Source: Mycobacterium persicum (GTDB lineage Bacteria; Actinomycetota; Actinomycetes; Mycobacteriales; Mycobacteriaceae). From it: a stretch of DNA of 64,000 nucleotides. Under the pieces are notes generated by a model. That model searched no databases. It worked only from the letters and a program-made list of their open reading frames with translations, and was not told where the DNA came from. The position numbers and the translations under genes were made by a program. The DNA lies in the NCBI RefSeq assembly GCF_002086675.1, contig NZ_MVIF01000011.1, positions 27,262-91,261 on the forward strand, read 5' to 3'. Below are positions 44,079-51,634 of the stretch, one piece after another (position 1 is the first letter of the stretch; the number at the start of each line of letters is the position of its first letter).

Positions 44079-44716
44079 CCCGGTTGGTGCTCGGGTCCGC
44101 ATCCCCGGGCCGGCTCCAGGTGCTTCGCCAGGCCGGCGTCGACCCATTGGTCGTGCCCTCGGGTGTCGACGAGGACGCGCTCATCTGCGGTTTGCGGCCC
44201 GAGGCGTCGCCCGGCGAGGTGGTGGACACGCTCGCCCGGGCCAAAGCCGAGCAGGTAGCGGCGGCCGTGAATGGCTCGCTCTCAAGCGATTGCGTTGTCG
44301 TGGGTTGTGATTCGATGCTGCAGCTGGATGGCAAGTTATGCGGCAAGCCCCAATCCATCGCCAGCGCGCGGCAACAGTGGCAGTCGATGGCGGGACGCGC
44401 CGGACAGCTCTATACGGGCCACTGCGTTATCCGCCTGCAGAACAACCAAATTACTCACAATATCGGCGAAACAGCTGTTACCACAGTGCATTTCGGCAGT
44501 CCATCGCCGGACGATCTCGAATCGTACTTGGCCAGCGGTGAATCATTGCGGGTCGCAGGCGGGTTCACCCTCGATGGCTTAGGCGGCTGGTTCGTCGACA
44601 GAATCGACGGCGATCCGTCCAACGTGATCGGGTTGAGCCTGCCCCTGCTGCGATCACTCCTCCACCGGCTGGGGCTGTCGGTTGCCGCACTGTGGGCGCA
44701 CGACGCCGGCGACTGA
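44075..44716 (+). CDS. maf: Maf-family nucleotide pyrophosphatase
   Basis: 213-residue Maf/HAM1-fold protein that hydrolyses non-canonical or excess nucleoside triphosphates; its exact substrate is uncertain. It begins [20 protein letters not shown], where the SASPxR loop binds phosphate, and has [19 protein letters not shown] (the usual D-S with the KP motif) and YTGHCV. The ATG overlaps the accE5 stop (ATGA), the conserved accD5-accE5-maf arrangement. The 3' part is somewhat less GC-rich than its neighbours. Confidence 0.92.
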   Translation: MTRLVLGSASPGRLQVLRQAGVDPLVVPSGVDEDALICGLRPEASPGEVVDTLARAKAEQVAAAVNGSLSSDCVVVGCDSMLQLDGKLCGKPQSIASARQQWQSMAGRAGQLYTGHCVIRLQNNQITHNIGETAVTTVHFGSPSPDDLESYLASGESLRVAGGFTLDGLGGWFVDRIDGDPSNVIGLSLPLLRSLLHRLGLSVAALWAHDAGD

Positions 44717-44740
44717 CGTGCGCCCTGTGCGTCCACCCGC

Positions 44741-44775
44741 GGGCGCCCAGGGGCGCCCATGGGCGCCCATAGTGT
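44741..44775 (+). promoter_or_regulatory. three palindromic repeats plus leaderless -10
   Basis: GGGCGCCCA(G/T) is repeated three times without gaps (44741-44770); each unit holds the palindrome GGGCGCCC. TAGTGT at 44770-44775 is a TANNNT -10 six bases before the ATG at 44782. The repeats therefore occupy the -35 region and could be operators or a terminator for maf. Confidence 0.5.
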
Positions 44776-44781
44776 TGTGGC

Positions 44782-45270
44782 ATGACCACCTGGGCCGAAT
44801 TCAGCGCCGACGCGCCGCACATCGCGACCATTTTCACCCGACGTCATCGCGCCGCCGGCAACCTTTGTCTACTGGCCACGCTGCGCTCGGACGGCTTCCC
44901 GCGGATCAGCCCGATGGAGCCGCACATTTTCGAGAACCGGTTGCTGTTGCCCGGGATGCCCGGCACCACCAAGTTCCGCGATCTCGCGCGCGACCCGCGG
45001 TTCTGCCTGCACACCGCGACCGTAGATACCCAAGTGACCGACGGCGACGCGAAGCTGTGGGGTCTGGCCCACGTCGCCACCGACACCACATTGCTTCGCC
45101 GGTTCGCCGAAACCCTGTTCGACCAGACCGGATTGGATGTGCGCGGGCAGCAATTCGACCTCTTCGCAGCCGATATCACCGGAGCATCGGCGGTAGAGGT
45201 GCGCGACGGACATCTGGATATCACCGTCTGGAATCCGGGCCAGACCGAACGAGTGGTTCACAAGCACTGA
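44782..45270 (+). CDS. PNPOx-like split-barrel flavoprotein
   Basis: 162-residue pyridoxamine-5'-phosphate-oxidase-like protein. The fold signature is LLATLRSDGFPRISPMEP followed by LLLPGMPGTTKFRDLARDPR. In mycobacteria such proteins bind FMN, F420 or heme, and many are F420-dependent reductases; which applies here cannot be told. The start is supported by a leaderless promoter. I do not recall a gene of this type between maf and sseA in M. tuberculosis, so it is probably accessory. Confidence 0.8.
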   Translation: MTTWAEFSADAPHIATIFTRRHRAAGNLCLLATLRSDGFPRISPMEPHIFENRLLLPGMPGTTKFRDLARDPRFCLHTATVDTQVTDGDAKLWGLAHVATDTTLLRRFAETLFDQTGLDVRGQQFDLFAADITGASAVEVRDGHLDITVWNPGQTERVVHKH

Positions 45271-45296
45271 GCTACGGGCGGTTGCCGGGCCAGCGG

Positions 45297-45302
45297 TAGG
45301 CT
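45297..45302 (+). promoter_or_regulatory. -10 element of sseA
   Basis: TAGGCT fits TANNNT and ends seven bases before the GTG at 45310, again suggesting a leaderless message. No clear -35. Confidence 0.45.
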
Positions 45303-45309
45303 GAATGAT

Positions 45310-46203
45310 GTGCCCCTGCCCACAGATCCGAGTCCTACATTGTCGGCCTATGCCCATCCCGAACGGCTCGTGACCGCCGATTGGCTGTCCGCCCACCTGG
45401 GCGCGCCCGGCCTGGCGATCGTCGAATCCGACGAGGATGTCCTGCTTTACGACGTCGGCCATATTCCGGGTGCGGTCAAGGTCGATTGGCACACCGACCT
45501 CAACGACCCGACGGTGCGCGACTACATCGACGGCCAGCAGTTCGCCGCTTTGATGGACCGCAAGGGCATTGCCCGCGACGACACCGTGGTGATCTACGGC
45601 GACAAAAGCAATTGGTGGGCGGCCTACGCGCTGTGGGTTTTCACCCTGTTCGGCCACCCCGATGTGCGCCTGCTCAACGGTGGACGTGACCTTTGGCTCG
45701 CCGAGCGCCGCGACACCACCCTGGAGGTGCCGGACAAGACGTCGACCGGCTACCCCGTGGTGCAGCGCAACGACGGCCCCATCCGCGCATTCAAGGACGA
45801 CGTGCTGGACATCCTGGGCAATCAGCCGCTGATCGACGTGCGTTCGCCCGACGAGTACACCGGCAAACGCACCCACATGCCCGAGTACCCCGAGGAAGGC
45901 GTGCTCCGCGGCGGCCACATTCCCACCGCCCGGTCGATTCCGTGGAGTAAGGCGGTCGACGAGAGTGGACGGTTCCGCAGCCGCGAGGAGCTGGAAGAGC
46001 TCTACGGGTTCTTGAGCCCGGACGACAAGACCGTCGTCTATTGCCGCATCGGCGAGCGGTCCAGTCATACCTGGTTCGTGCTCACGCATTTGCTCGGCAA
46101 GCCCGGCGTCCGCAACTACGACGGGTCGTGGACCGAATGGGGCAACACCGTGCGCGTGCCGATCGTCGCGGGCGAAGAGCCGGGAGCCGTGCCGCAGCGA
46201 TGA
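45310..46203 (+). CDS. sseA: thiosulfate sulfurtransferase SseA
   Basis: Two-domain rhodanese, 297 residues as in M. tuberculosis. The N-terminal domain is inactive: [18 protein letters not shown] has Asp where the catalytic Cys would be. The C-terminal domain carries the catalytic C245 in [32 protein letters not shown] and YDGSWTEWG are family signatures. It transfers sulfane sulfur, perhaps to or with the SufE-like partner, whose ATG overlaps this stop (ATGA). Confidence 0.94.
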   Translation: MPLPTDPSPTLSAYAHPERLVTADWLSAHLGAPGLAIVESDEDVLLYDVGHIPGAVKVDWHTDLNDPTVRDYIDGQQFAALMDRKGIARDDTVVIYGDKSNWWAAYALWVFTLFGHPDVRLLNGGRDLWLAERRDTTLEVPDKTSTGYPVVQRNDGPIRAFKDDVLDILGNQPLIDVRSPDEYTGKRTHMPEYPEEGVLRGGHIPTARSIPWSKAVDESGRFRSREELEELYGFLSPDDKTVVYCRIGERSSHTWFVLTHLLGKPGVRNYDGSWTEWGNTVRVPIVAGEEPGAVPQR

Positions 46204-46619
46204 GTCTGCCCGCGCCGTTGGCCGAGGTGGTGTCCGACTTCGCCGAAGTCCAGGGCCAGGACAAGCTGAAGCTGCTGTTGGAATTCGCCGACGAACTCCC
46301 GGCACTGCCCGTCGACCTCGAGGAACAGGCCATGGAGCCCGTGCCCGAATGCCAGTCCCCGCTGTTCCTGCATGTCGACGCGAGCAATCCGCAGCGGGTG
46401 CGGCTACACTTCAGCGCGCCGGCCGAAGCGCCGACCACCCGCGGATTCGCCTCCATCCTGGCTGCCGGGCTGGACGGGCAACCGGCGGCCGACATCCTGG
46501 CGGTGCCCGAGGATTTCTACGCCGAACTGGGTTTGGCCGCTCTGATCAGCCCACTTCGACTGCGCGGCATGGCGGCGATGCTCGCCCGGATCAAGCGCCG
46601 ACTGCGCGAAACGGTTTGA
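46200..46619 (+). CDS. SufE-family sulfur acceptor (Rv3284-like)
   Basis: 139-residue SufE-like protein. The fold opens [21 protein letters not shown], and the conserved cysteine that accepts sulfur in SufE is in [13 protein letters not shown]. SufE proteins take persulfide sulfur from cysteine desulfurases; here the coupled partner is the rhodanese SseA. The C-terminus has the usual [14 protein letters not shown] helix. Confidence 0.9.
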   Translation: MSLPAPLAEVVSDFAEVQGQDKLKLLLEFADELPALPVDLEEQAMEPVPECQSPLFLHVDASNPQRVRLHFSAPAEAPTTRGFASILAAGLDGQPAADILAVPEDFYAELGLAALISPLRLRGMAAMLARIKRRLRETV

Positions 46620-46680
46620 ATCGGGGAACCGCGTGACCGGCTCCACGGCGCGGCGCATAAACTTCCCCGAACAAGACTTG

Positions 46681-46695
46681 TAAGAAAATCTCTTA
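46681..46695 (+). promoter_or_regulatory. inverted repeat before accA3
   Basis: TAAGA-AAATC-TCTTA is a perfect 5-bp inverted repeat in an unusually AT-rich stretch 28-42 bases before the accA3 start. It may be an operator or part of the promoter. An AGGAGG ribosome site follows at 46713-46718. Confidence 0.4.
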
Positions 46696-46722
46696 AAGAC
46701 GTTCAGCCCTACAGGAGGCGCA

Positions 46723-48519
46723 GTGGCCAGTCACGCCAGCTCCAGGATCACTAAAGTTCTGGTCGCCAACCGCGGCGAGATCGCAGTCCGGGTGATTCGG
46801 GCGGCCCGGGATGCCGGCCTGGCCAGCGTGGCCGTCTACGCCGAACCCGACGCAGACGCCCCGCACGTACGGCTGGCCGACGAGGCGTTCGCCTTGGGCG
46901 GTCAAACCTCGGCCGAGTCCTACCTGGACTTCGAAAAGCTGCTCGATGCGGCGGCAAAGTCCGGTGCCAATGCCATCCATCCCGGCTACGGCTTCCTGTC
47001 GGAAAACGCCCACTTCGCCCAGGCCGTGATCGACGCCGGCCTGATCTGGATCGGGCCCAGCCCGCAGTCCATCCGCGACCTCGGCGACAAGGTCACCGCC
47101 CGTCACATCGCCGCCCGCGCCCAGGCGCCGCTGGTGCCCGGCACCCCGGACCCGGTCAAAGACGCCAACGAGGTGATCGCCTTCGCCAACGAATACGGAC
47201 TGCCGATCGCGATCAAGGCCGCTCACGGCGGCGGCGGCAAGGGCATGAAGGTGGCCCGCACCATCGACGAAATCCCCGAACTGTACGAGTCGGCCGTGCG
47301 GGAAGCCACGGCCGCGTTCGGCCGCGGCGAGTGCTTCGTCGAGCGTTACCTGGACAAGCCGCGCCACGTCGAGGCCCAGGTGATCGCCGACCAGCACGGC
47401 AACGTGGTGGTCGCCGGGACCCGCGACTGCTCACTGCAGCGCCGCTACCAGAAGCTGGTCGAGGAGGCACCGGCGCCGTTCCTGACCGACGCGCAGCGCA
47501 AGGAGATCCACGAATCGGCCAAGCGGATCTGCAAAGAGGCCCACTACTACGGCGCCGGAACCGTCGAATACCTGGTCGGCCAGGACGGCCTGATCTCCTT
47601 CCTGGAAGTCAACACCCGCCTTCAGGTCGAGCATCCGGTCACCGAGGAAACCGCCGGCATCGACTTGGTGCTACAGCAGTTCAAGATCGCCAACGGCGAC
47701 AAGCTCGACATCACCGAGGACCCCACCCCGCGCGGGCACGCCATCGAGTTCCGGATTAACGGCGAGGACGCCGGGCGCGGCTTTTTGCCCGCACCCGGCC
47801 CGGTGACCAAGTTCCACCCGCCCAGCGGCCCGGGCGTGCGGCTGGACTCCGGCGTGGAAACCGGCTCGGTGATCGGCGGCCAGTTCGACTCGATGCTGGC
47901 CAAGCTGATCGTCCACGGCGCCGACCGCGCCGAGGCGCTGGCGCGTGCCCGCCGGGCGCTGGCCGAATTCGAAGTCGAGGGTCTGGCGACGGTCATCCCC
48001 TTCCACCGGGCGGTGGTGTCCGACCCGGCGTTCATCGGCGACGAGCACGGATTCTCGGTGCACACCCGCTGGATCGAGACCGAGTGGAACAACACCGTCG
48101 AACCCTTCACCGGCGGCGAGCCGAGCGACGAAGAGGACGCCCGGCCGCGGCAGAAGGTGGTCGTCGAGGTCGACGGCCGCCGGGTCGAGGTGTCACTGCC
48201 TGCCGATCTCGCACTGTCCGGCGGTGGCGGGTGCGACCCGGTCGGTGTTATCCGGCGCAAGCCCAAGCCGCGCAAGCGTGGCGCCCACAGCGGTGCGGCT
48301 GCCTCCGGCGACGCTGTGACCGCGCCCATGCAGGGGACCGTGGTGAAGGTCGCGGTCGAAGAAGGTCAGGAAGTGGTGACGGGCGATCTGGTGGTTGTCC
48401 TGGAGGCGATGAAGATGGAGAACCCGGTCACCGCGCACAAGGACGGCGTCATCACCGGATTGGCGGTCGAAGCCGGGGCCGCAATCACCCAGGGCACGGT
48501 GCTCGCCGAGATCAGGTAG
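46723..48519 (+). CDS. accA3: biotinylated acyl-CoA carboxylase alpha subunit AccA3
   Basis: 598-residue biotin carboxylase plus biotin carrier. It supplies carboxybiotin to several AccD subunits (AccD4, AccD5, AccD6) for malonyl-, methylmalonyl- and long-chain carboxyacyl-CoA, thus fatty and mycolic acids. The N-terminal half has the ATP-grasp signatures [15 protein letters not shown] and [17 protein letters not shown]. The C-terminal carrier has EAMKMENPV with biotinyl Lys at K564. The GTG has a strong AGGAGG site. Its modifying enzyme BirA is encoded at 40.8-41.6 kb. Confidence 0.97.
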   Translation: MASHASSRITKVLVANRGEIAVRVIRAARDAGLASVAVYAEPDADAPHVRLADEAFALGGQTSAESYLDFEKLLDAAAKSGANAIHPGYGFLSENAHFAQAVIDAGLIWIGPSPQSIRDLGDKVTARHIAARAQAPLVPGTPDPVKDANEVIAFANEYGLPIAIKAAHGGGGKGMKVARTIDEIPELYESAVREATAAFGRGECFVERYLDKPRHVEAQVIADQHGNVVVAGTRDCSLQRRYQKLVEEAPAPFLTDAQRKEIHESAKRICKEAHYYGAGTVEYLVGQDGLISFLEVNTRLQVEHPVTEETAGIDLVLQQFKIANGDKLDITEDPTPRGHAIEFRINGEDAGRGFLPAPGPVTKFHPPSGPGVRLDSGVETGSVIGGQFDSMLAKLIVHGADRAEALARARRALAEFEVEGLATVIPFHRAVVSDPAFIGDEHGFSVHTRWIETEWNNTVEPFTGGEPSDEEDARPRQKVVVEVDGRRVEVSLPADLALSGGGGCDPVGVIRRKPKPRKRGAHSGAAASGDAVTAPMQGTVVKVAVEEGQEVVTGDLVVVLEAMKMENPVTAHKDGVITGLAVEAGAAITQGTVLAEIR

Positions 48520-48726
48520 CCGCTCACCGCGCCAACCCCGCCTGACCAGCGATTCTCTGAGTCGGATCGGAGAACGTTGTCGCCCCGGCACCCGCCGGGT
48601 AGCCTCAAAACAGGTTGAGTTCACAGCCGCCCGGAGCTACGTCCTGTCAGTGCGTCAGGGTCGCGAGGGAGGCAAATTCCCTGCTTAAGCGGCGCAGCGC
48701 ACACTCGACGTGGTCGACACCAAAGA

Positions 48727-49155
48727 ATGTTCGATGGATGGAGTCCACGATTGTCTGTGATCCAATCCTGGCAGAAATGCGGAACCGCTGACTTCACCGC
48801 CAGCTATGGTTCGTCGTCCGGCGTGGTCACCGTAGAAGGTGAGCTCGACGCCGCCAACGCCGACCATCTCGCCGGATACGTCCAGCAATGCGTGAAGTAC
48901 TGCCGGTGGCTGACCCTGGACCTACGGCGTCTGGAATTTATTGGGACTGCCGGGTTTTCCGCTCTTCACCGAATCAACGTGGTCTGCTCGGCGGCCGACA
49001 CCCAGTGGGCGATGGTGCCGAGCCGGGCCGTGTCGCGGTTACTGGAGATTTGCGATCCCGACGGCGCGCTGCCGGTGATGGAGCCGGTGAACCGGGTGAA
49101 CGGCGCCCCCGACGGCGACCTGCGCCTACTCGAGCTGGTCGCGGAGCCGCGCTAG
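48727..49155 (+). CDS. STAS-domain anti-sigma factor antagonist-like protein
   Basis: 142-residue STAS protein. The core reads GVVTVEGELDAANADHLAGY, LTLDLRRLEFIGTAGFSAL and a conserved tail. In SpoIIAA-type antagonists the equivalent loop is DSSGL with a phosphorylated second Ser; here it is GTAGF, so the regulatory Ser is Ala and only the preceding Thr could be modified. Its last 30 bases overlap sigF on the other strand. It probably acts on the SigF-RsbW switch or a paralogue (inference). The start is uncertain; GTG 48757 is an alternative. GTTG-N17-GGGTAG at 48576-48602 is a weak sigma-F-like sequence upstream. Confidence 0.78.
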   Translation: MFDGWSPRLSVIQSWQKCGTADFTASYGSSSGVVTVEGELDAANADHLAGYVQQCVKYCRWLTLDLRRLEFIGTAGFSALHRINVVCSAADTQWAMVPSRAVSRLLEICDPDGALPVMEPVNRVNGAPDGDLRLLELVAEPR

Positions 49156-49914
49156 CGACTTGGCCAGCAGCCGGGACACGTGCATCTGGGAGATGCCGAC
49201 CCGCTCGGCGATCTGGGTCTGCGTCATCGATTCGAAAAACCTGAGGATCAACACCGTTCGCTCGCGCTCGGGCAGCGCCTCGAGCAGCGGGCGCAGCGAC
49301 TCGCGATCTTCGATTCGGTCCAGGCCGGCATCCATGTCGCCGAGGGTGTCCGCGATGGCGCGGGCGTCGTCGTCTTCGTTACCACCACCGCTGTCGATGG
49401 ACAGCGTGTTGTAAGAGCTGCCCGCCACCAGCCCCTCGACCACCTCGCCGCGGTCCATCCCGAGTTCGGCGGCGAGTTCGGTGGCGGTGGGCGCCCTGCC
49501 GAGCCGCTGCGACAACTCGGCGGTGGCGGTGCCCAACCGCAGGTGCAGTTCCTTCAGCCGGCGAGGAACCTTGACTGACCAGCTGTTGTCCCGGAAGTGC
49601 CGCCTGACTTCCCCCATGATGGTGGGCACGGCGAACGAGACGAAGTCCGACCCGGTCTCGACATCGAAGCGGACTACCGCGTTGACCAGTCCGACCCGGG
49701 CGACCTGAATCAGGTCGTCGCGGGGTTCGCCGCGTCCCTCGAACCGCCGGGCGATGTGATCGGCCAGCGGCAGGCAGCGCTCCACGATCTTGTCGCGGTG
49801 GCGCTGGAAATCCGGTGAGTCGGGGTCAAAACCGGCCAACTCACGAAACATCTCCGGGACATCGGCGTATTCGTTCGGCCGTGAAGCAGAACCGCCGGCA
49901 GCACGCGGCGTCAC
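49126..49914 (-). CDS. sigF: RNA polymerase sigma factor SigF
   Basis: 262-residue group 3 (sporulation/stress type) sigma factor, close to the M. tuberculosis SigF. Region 2 is in DLIQVARVGLVNAVVRFD and the -10-reading helix after FAVPTIMGEVRRHFRD; region 3 contains VPRRLKELHLRLGTA; region 4.2 is TQIAERVGISQMHVSRLLAK. The GTG start overlaps the rsbW stop by four bases (GTGA), so sigma and its inhibitor are made together. It is held inactive by RsbW. Confidence 0.96.
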   Translation of the reverse strand: MTPRAAGGSASRPNEYADVPEMFRELAGFDPDSPDFQRHRDKIVERCLPLADHIARRFEGRGEPRDDLIQVARVGLVNAVVRFDVETGSDFVSFAVPTIMGEVRRHFRDNSWSVKVPRRLKELHLRLGTATAELSQRLGRAPTATELAAELGMDRGEVVEGLVAGSSYNTLSIDSGGGNEDDDARAIADTLGDMDAGLDRIEDRESLRPLLEALPERERTVLILRFFESMTQTQIAERVGISQMHVSRLLAKSLARLRDQLE

Positions 49915-50348
49915 CTGCCAGAGGCCGCCCGTCGGGCCGTCAACACAATGCCGAACACACTGCCGGCGGCGTCAGGCATGCGGCCGTCGTGGAAAGTCTG
50001 GACGTCGTCGGCCAGCGACGTCAGGACATGCCAGCTGAAGCTGCCCGGCGCCACTACGTCGTGGGTGTCGCACATCGCGGACGCCTCCACCACGAGTTCG
50101 TCGTCGCGCGGGTCGACCACCAGCGTCAAGGTCGCGTTCGGTGTGGCGGAACGGATCAGCCGGGTACACACTTCGTCGACCGCCAGTCTCAGGTCGGCGA
50201 CCGCGTCGAAATCCAAGTCCTCGAAGGTGCCGATGGCGCCGACCAGGGTGCGCAGGATCGCCAAATTCTCCAAGCGCGCAGCAACCTTCAGCTCGACGGC
50301 GCGCTCGCCGCGTTGGTGCCTGTTGGGACGCGCATCGGCATCGCTCAT
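49911..50348 (-). CDS. rsbW: anti-sigma-F factor RsbW (UsfX)
   Basis: 145-residue GHKL-fold anti-sigma factor that binds SigF; antagonists such as RsfA and RsfB release it in M. tuberculosis. The fold is recognised by ENLAILRTLVGAIGTFEDLD, DAVADLRLAVDEVCTRLI (N-box region) and the C-terminal FSWHVLTSLADDVQTF. The ATG at 50348 has a GGGAGG site and gives exactly the M. tuberculosis length; an upstream ATG at 50534 would cross the divergent small gene. Classical ATP-lid kinase residues are weak, in line with reports that mycobacterial RsbW lacks strong kinase activity. Confidence 0.95.
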   Translation of the reverse strand: MSDADARPNRHQRGERAVELKVAARLENLAILRTLVGAIGTFEDLDFDAVADLRLAVDEVCTRLIRSATPNATLTLVVDPRDDELVVEASAMCDTHDVVAPGSFSWHVLTSLADDVQTFHDGRMPDAAGSVFGIVLTARRAASGR

Positions 50349-50470
50349 GTGGCCTCCCGGCAATTTTTGACCGACACTACTACTACTGATTTGGGTCCCG
50401 AGTTGACTGTCGATTTCGGTCCCTTTCCGATCGCCTCCCGGAGGCCCGTTTTGGGCCGCGCGTTCTAACC

Positions 50471-50496
50471 GGTTGGTCATGGCCGCCACCGGGTAT
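50471..50496 (+). promoter_or_regulatory. sigma-F-type promoter of the 49-aa membrane peptide
   Basis: GGTT (50471-50474), 16 bases, then GGGTAT (50491-50496). This fits the mycobacterial sigma-F consensus GGTTT-N15-17-GGGTA apart from the fifth -35 base. The ATG at 50507 is ten bases after the -10, so the transcript would be almost leaderless. Confidence 0.65.
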
Positions 50497-50506
50497 TCAA
50501 CCAGCC

Positions 50507-50656
50507 ATGGACGAGGCGGACGGGACCGACACAATCCGGACGCGCCGGCTCCGGCGCGTCGCCGTGATCGCCGTGATCACCTTGGTGGTTTTCATCGCGG
50601 TCGCAGCAGCAATCTATGTCGGTGCCTTCGTGATTCTGTCCCCGATGATGGGGTGA
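50507..50656 (+). CDS. 49-residue single-span membrane peptide in the sigF locus
   Basis: Short frame that runs divergently from rsbW, inside the 430-base rsbW-usfY gap. It starts MDEADGTDTIRTRRLRRV, an acidic then strongly basic N-terminus, followed by a hydrophobic helix of about 27 residues (AVIAVITLVVFIAVAAAIYV ...) and a short tail ending in SPMMG. By the positive-inside rule the N-terminus should be cytoplasmic. The sigma-F-type promoter directly in front supports a real stress-induced gene. No family is recognised. Confidence 0.65.
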   Translation: MDEADGTDTIRTRRLRRVAVIAVITLVVFIAVAAAIYVGAFVILSPMMG

Positions 50657-50778
50657 CAGCGCCGACGCGGCAAAGCCAGTACTCGTCATGGTTCACACCT
50701 GATACCCCGTCGACGCCACCGGTAAAACAAAACCGTCGCCCGGTTTTGTGGCGCGGCGCCAACCGGCACTGGAAGCCG

Positions 50779-51090
50779 CTAGCTGGCCAGCCGTTGGCGC
50801 GGTACCTCCGGGTGTTCGGCATACCACCGCTCGGCGATTCGGCGCACCCGCCGGTGCTCCACGGCCAGCCACACCAGCCCGGCCACCGTGACCACGAGCG
50901 CCGCGACACCGGCGACCATGCCCTGGGAGTGATGCCCGGTGCCGAAGGCGGCAAGAGACCCGACACCGCCGATAACCCCGGCCACCACCAGCAGGTACCC
51001 GGGCCAGTGCAGCACGTCGATCAGTGACTCGCCGGCCAGCGGCCGCGTCGTATGCAGGTGGTCGACGGGGTCGCGGTAGGTGTCCCCCAT
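50779..51090 (-). CDS. usfY: UsfY membrane protein
   Basis: 103-residue protein conserved upstream of rsbW-sigF in mycobacteria. Two membrane helices are seen: WPGYLLVVAGVIGGVGSLAAFG and MVAGVAALVVTVAGLVWLAV. The N-terminus MGDTYRDPVDHLHTTRPLAG and the C-terminus RRIAERWYAEHPEVPRQRLA are highly characteristic. The ATG has a strong AGGAGGAG site. Function unknown; it is part of the sigma-F operon and follows the sigma-F-type promoter at 51.6 kb. Confidence 0.9.
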   Translation of the reverse strand: MGDTYRDPVDHLHTTRPLAGESLIDVLHWPGYLLVVAGVIGGVGSLAAFGTGHHSQGMVAGVAALVVTVAGLVWLAVEHRRVRRIAERWYAEHPEVPRQRLAS

Positions 51091-51146
51091 GGCTCCTCCT
51101 CGTTCTCACTCGTCAGCGGCCGGACTCGCGGGACACGATGGCGGGG

Positions 51147-51539
51147 TCAGAGCCAACTAACCGCCAGTGCCGGGCCGGCGATGGGAGGCACGCCCATGGA
51201 CACGGCCACCACCATCAGCGTCAACAAGAACCATCCGGCACCGTGCCATCCCCACCAGGTACCGCGGGCTCGCCACACCTGATAGGTGCGGATGAAGGCC
51301 CAGATGCCACCGGCCAACAGAATCAGCGGGCCGCCGAAGGCCAGCAGGGTCCGCTCCGGCGGGCCACAGGCCACCGTGTCCACGGCCGCGCCGCCGCACG
51401 TGCTGACCCACAAGGCCGCCATGATGACAAACCCCGCACCAGCGCCGGCGGCCAGGACTGCGAACCGGATGGCGGCGCGAACCTCGGCGTCGTCTTGTCC
51501 TAGTCGGTCACCGGGTGACCGTTCGCGTGTCTTCTGCAT
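51147..51539 (-). CDS. membrane protein of the sigma-F operon (Rv3289c-like)
   Basis: 130-residue protein with three predicted membrane helices (FAVLAAGAGAGFVIMAALWV, LLAFGGPLILLAGGIWAFI, WFLLTLMVVAVSMGVP) and a hydrophilic N-terminus MQKTRERSPGDRLG. Two cysteines in the first external loop (STCGGAAVDTVACGPP) may form a disulfide. Function unknown. The ATG at 51539 is chosen because it lies 43 bases after the sigma-F-type -10. It leads the operon with usfY, rsbW and sigF. Confidence 0.82.
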   Translation of the reverse strand: MQKTRERSPGDRLGQDDAEVRAAIRFAVLAAGAGAGFVIMAALWVSTCGGAAVDTVACGPPERTLLAFGGPLILLAGGIWAFIRTYQVWRARGTWWGWHGAGWFLLTLMVVAVSMGVPPIAGPALAVSWL

Positions 51540-51581
51540 CCTGAAAACCCCAATCCCGCGTTCGCGGAGTACAACGTTTCC

Positions 51582-51607
51582 ATACCCCGCGCTCAGCCCA
51601 GGCAAAC
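51582..51607 (-). promoter_or_regulatory. sigma-F-type promoter of the Rv3289c-usfY-rsbW-sigF operon
   Basis: On the minus strand GTTT (51607-51604), 16 bases, then GGGTAT (51587-51582). It matches the sigma-F consensus well (CGTTT for GGTTT) and lies 43 bases before the ATG at 51539. It implies autoregulation of sigF. Two GGTCCGACCA-type direct repeats lie just upstream, near 51613-51635. Confidence 0.65.
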
Positions 51608-51634
51608 GGTGCGACCAGGTCCGACCAGGTCCGA

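Noticed and set aside
44869..46305. Long open frame antisense to the flavoprotein gene and sseA.
   Set aside because: It is a shadow frame: the sense strand has two complete conserved proteins and the antisense product matches nothing known.
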